This document shows, in pieces, positions 63,822-64,000 of a stretch of 64,000 bases of DNA (position 1 is the stretch's first letter; each line of letters opens with the position of its first letter). The notes beneath the pieces were generated by a model. That model did not search any database. It worked only from the letters and a program-made list of their open reading frames with translations, and was not told the origin of the DNA. The position numbers and the translations under genes are program-made. Origin of the DNA: Streptomyces sp. NRRL WC-3618 (lineage in GTDB: Bacteria > Actinomycetota > Actinomycetes > Streptomycetales > Streptomycetaceae); the NCBI RefSeq assembly GCF_001280005.1, contig NZ_LGDW01000155.1, forward strand, positions 1 to 64,000. The letters run 5' to 3'.

Positions 63822-64000
63822 TCAGTTGGCGAGAGCGGGCCCAGCTGAGGGGGGACCTCGCCGTACCAGCACGTCTGCGAGGAGCGCCCCCCTGAGCGGT
63901 GGCGGCTCCGTCCGGCGCGGGCGGCGCACCCGCGATCCGCGTCCCGTGGGCACCGGCAGGCCGTCGAGCAGGGCCCGTACGGTCGCGATCCGCGTCCGTA
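63822..64000 (-). CDS. Partial gene at the window edge, unknown
   Basis: The minus strand has an open frame from the window end to TGA at 63822-63824 (58 residues seen, Arg/Pro/Leu-rich; it ends ALLADVLVRRGPPSAGPALAN). It lies 71 bases upstream of the YcnI start on the same strand and might be part of a copper-related operon. Composition alone does not prove it is coding. Confidence 0.4.
   Translation of the reverse strand, partial: RTRIATVRALLDGLPVPTGRGSRVRRPRRTEPPPLRGALLADVLVRRGPPSAGPALAN

Noticed and set aside
1..64000. tRNA genes, integrase, attachment sites or prophage
   Set aside because: No cloverleaf-like sequence, integrase or phage structural gene was recognised on reading both strands; a tRNA scan would be decisive.

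Overview
This 64 kb window is typical Streptomyces chromosome: very high G+C, strong third-position GC bias, GGAGG-type ribosome sites, many GTG (and a few TTG) starts, and families that are nearly actinomycete-specific (XRE/DUF5753 with DUF397, DUF574 SAM-methyltransferases, DUF6624, DUF6479, an ECF41 sigma factor). There is no integrase, transposase, phage gene, CRISPR array, tRNA or rRNA. It reads as accessory and metabolic chromosome rather than an island.

Layout. 1-6.5 kb: the tail of a metallo-beta-lactamase-fold hydrolase; a three-gene flavin electron-transfer operon (haem/FAD/NAD membrane reductase, exported FMN-carrier protein with a flavinylation site, ApbE flavin transferase) divergent from a two-component system; a flavodoxin-fold quinone reductase and a TetR regulator. 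6.5-13.9 kb: a secreted dipeptidase-like protein with a carbohydrate-binding tail, an FAD oxidoreductase with an ECF41 sigma factor and a matching promoter, an esterase, the first DUF574 methyltransferase and a P-loop-degenerate kinase-like protein. 13.9-18.3 kb: a developmental-regulator set (DUF397, XRE/DUF5753, TPR/HTH regulator, HATPase, DUF6624) with clear inverted repeats. 18.3-25.3 kb: SDR, L,D-transpeptidase, a Gfo/Idh-ROK divergent pair, and a membrane-anchored trypsin-like protease. 25.3-29.1 kb: second DUF574 methyltransferase, then a damaged glucarate-catabolism locus (truncated permease, intact dehydratase kdgD, glucarate dehydratase with an internal deletion), joined to a truncated minus-strand gene.

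29.1-40.2 kb: F420/PPOX protein, a 935-aa secreted hydrolase, a TetR/DUF35 pair sharing an operator, a peptidoglycan-binding membrane protein, an RpiR regulator, a GT39-like membrane enzyme and a Tat-exported PAP2 protein. 40.4-50 kb: an apparently complete sugar/polysaccharide utilisation locus: BadF-type sugar kinase divergent from a ROK regulator, then a lipoprotein binding protein, two ABC permeases and two uncharacterised large enzymes. 50-54.5 kb: nucleotide kinase-like protein, serine hydrolase, HTH-Mop protein and a probable zinc-starvation module (DUF318 permease, TIGR03943 partner, cysteine-free ribosomal protein L32). 54.5-57.2 kb: a compact RiPP cluster of the graspetide (omega-ester peptide) type, with ATP-grasp ligase and 63-aa precursor, followed upstream by DUF6479 and the third DUF574 methyltransferase. 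57.4-64 kb: a His-rich TPR protein, DUF1569, a MalY/PatB aminotransferase, an MFS exporter divergent from a CzrA-type ArsR metal sensor, and a YcnI copper protein followed by a partial gene.

The most promising systems are the two-gene graspetide cluster, the ROK-controlled utilisation locus with two unassigned enzymes, the flavinylated electron-transfer operon with its sensor, and the ECF41 pair with a promoter visible in the sequence. Functions are assigned from motifs and context only; no database search was possible.
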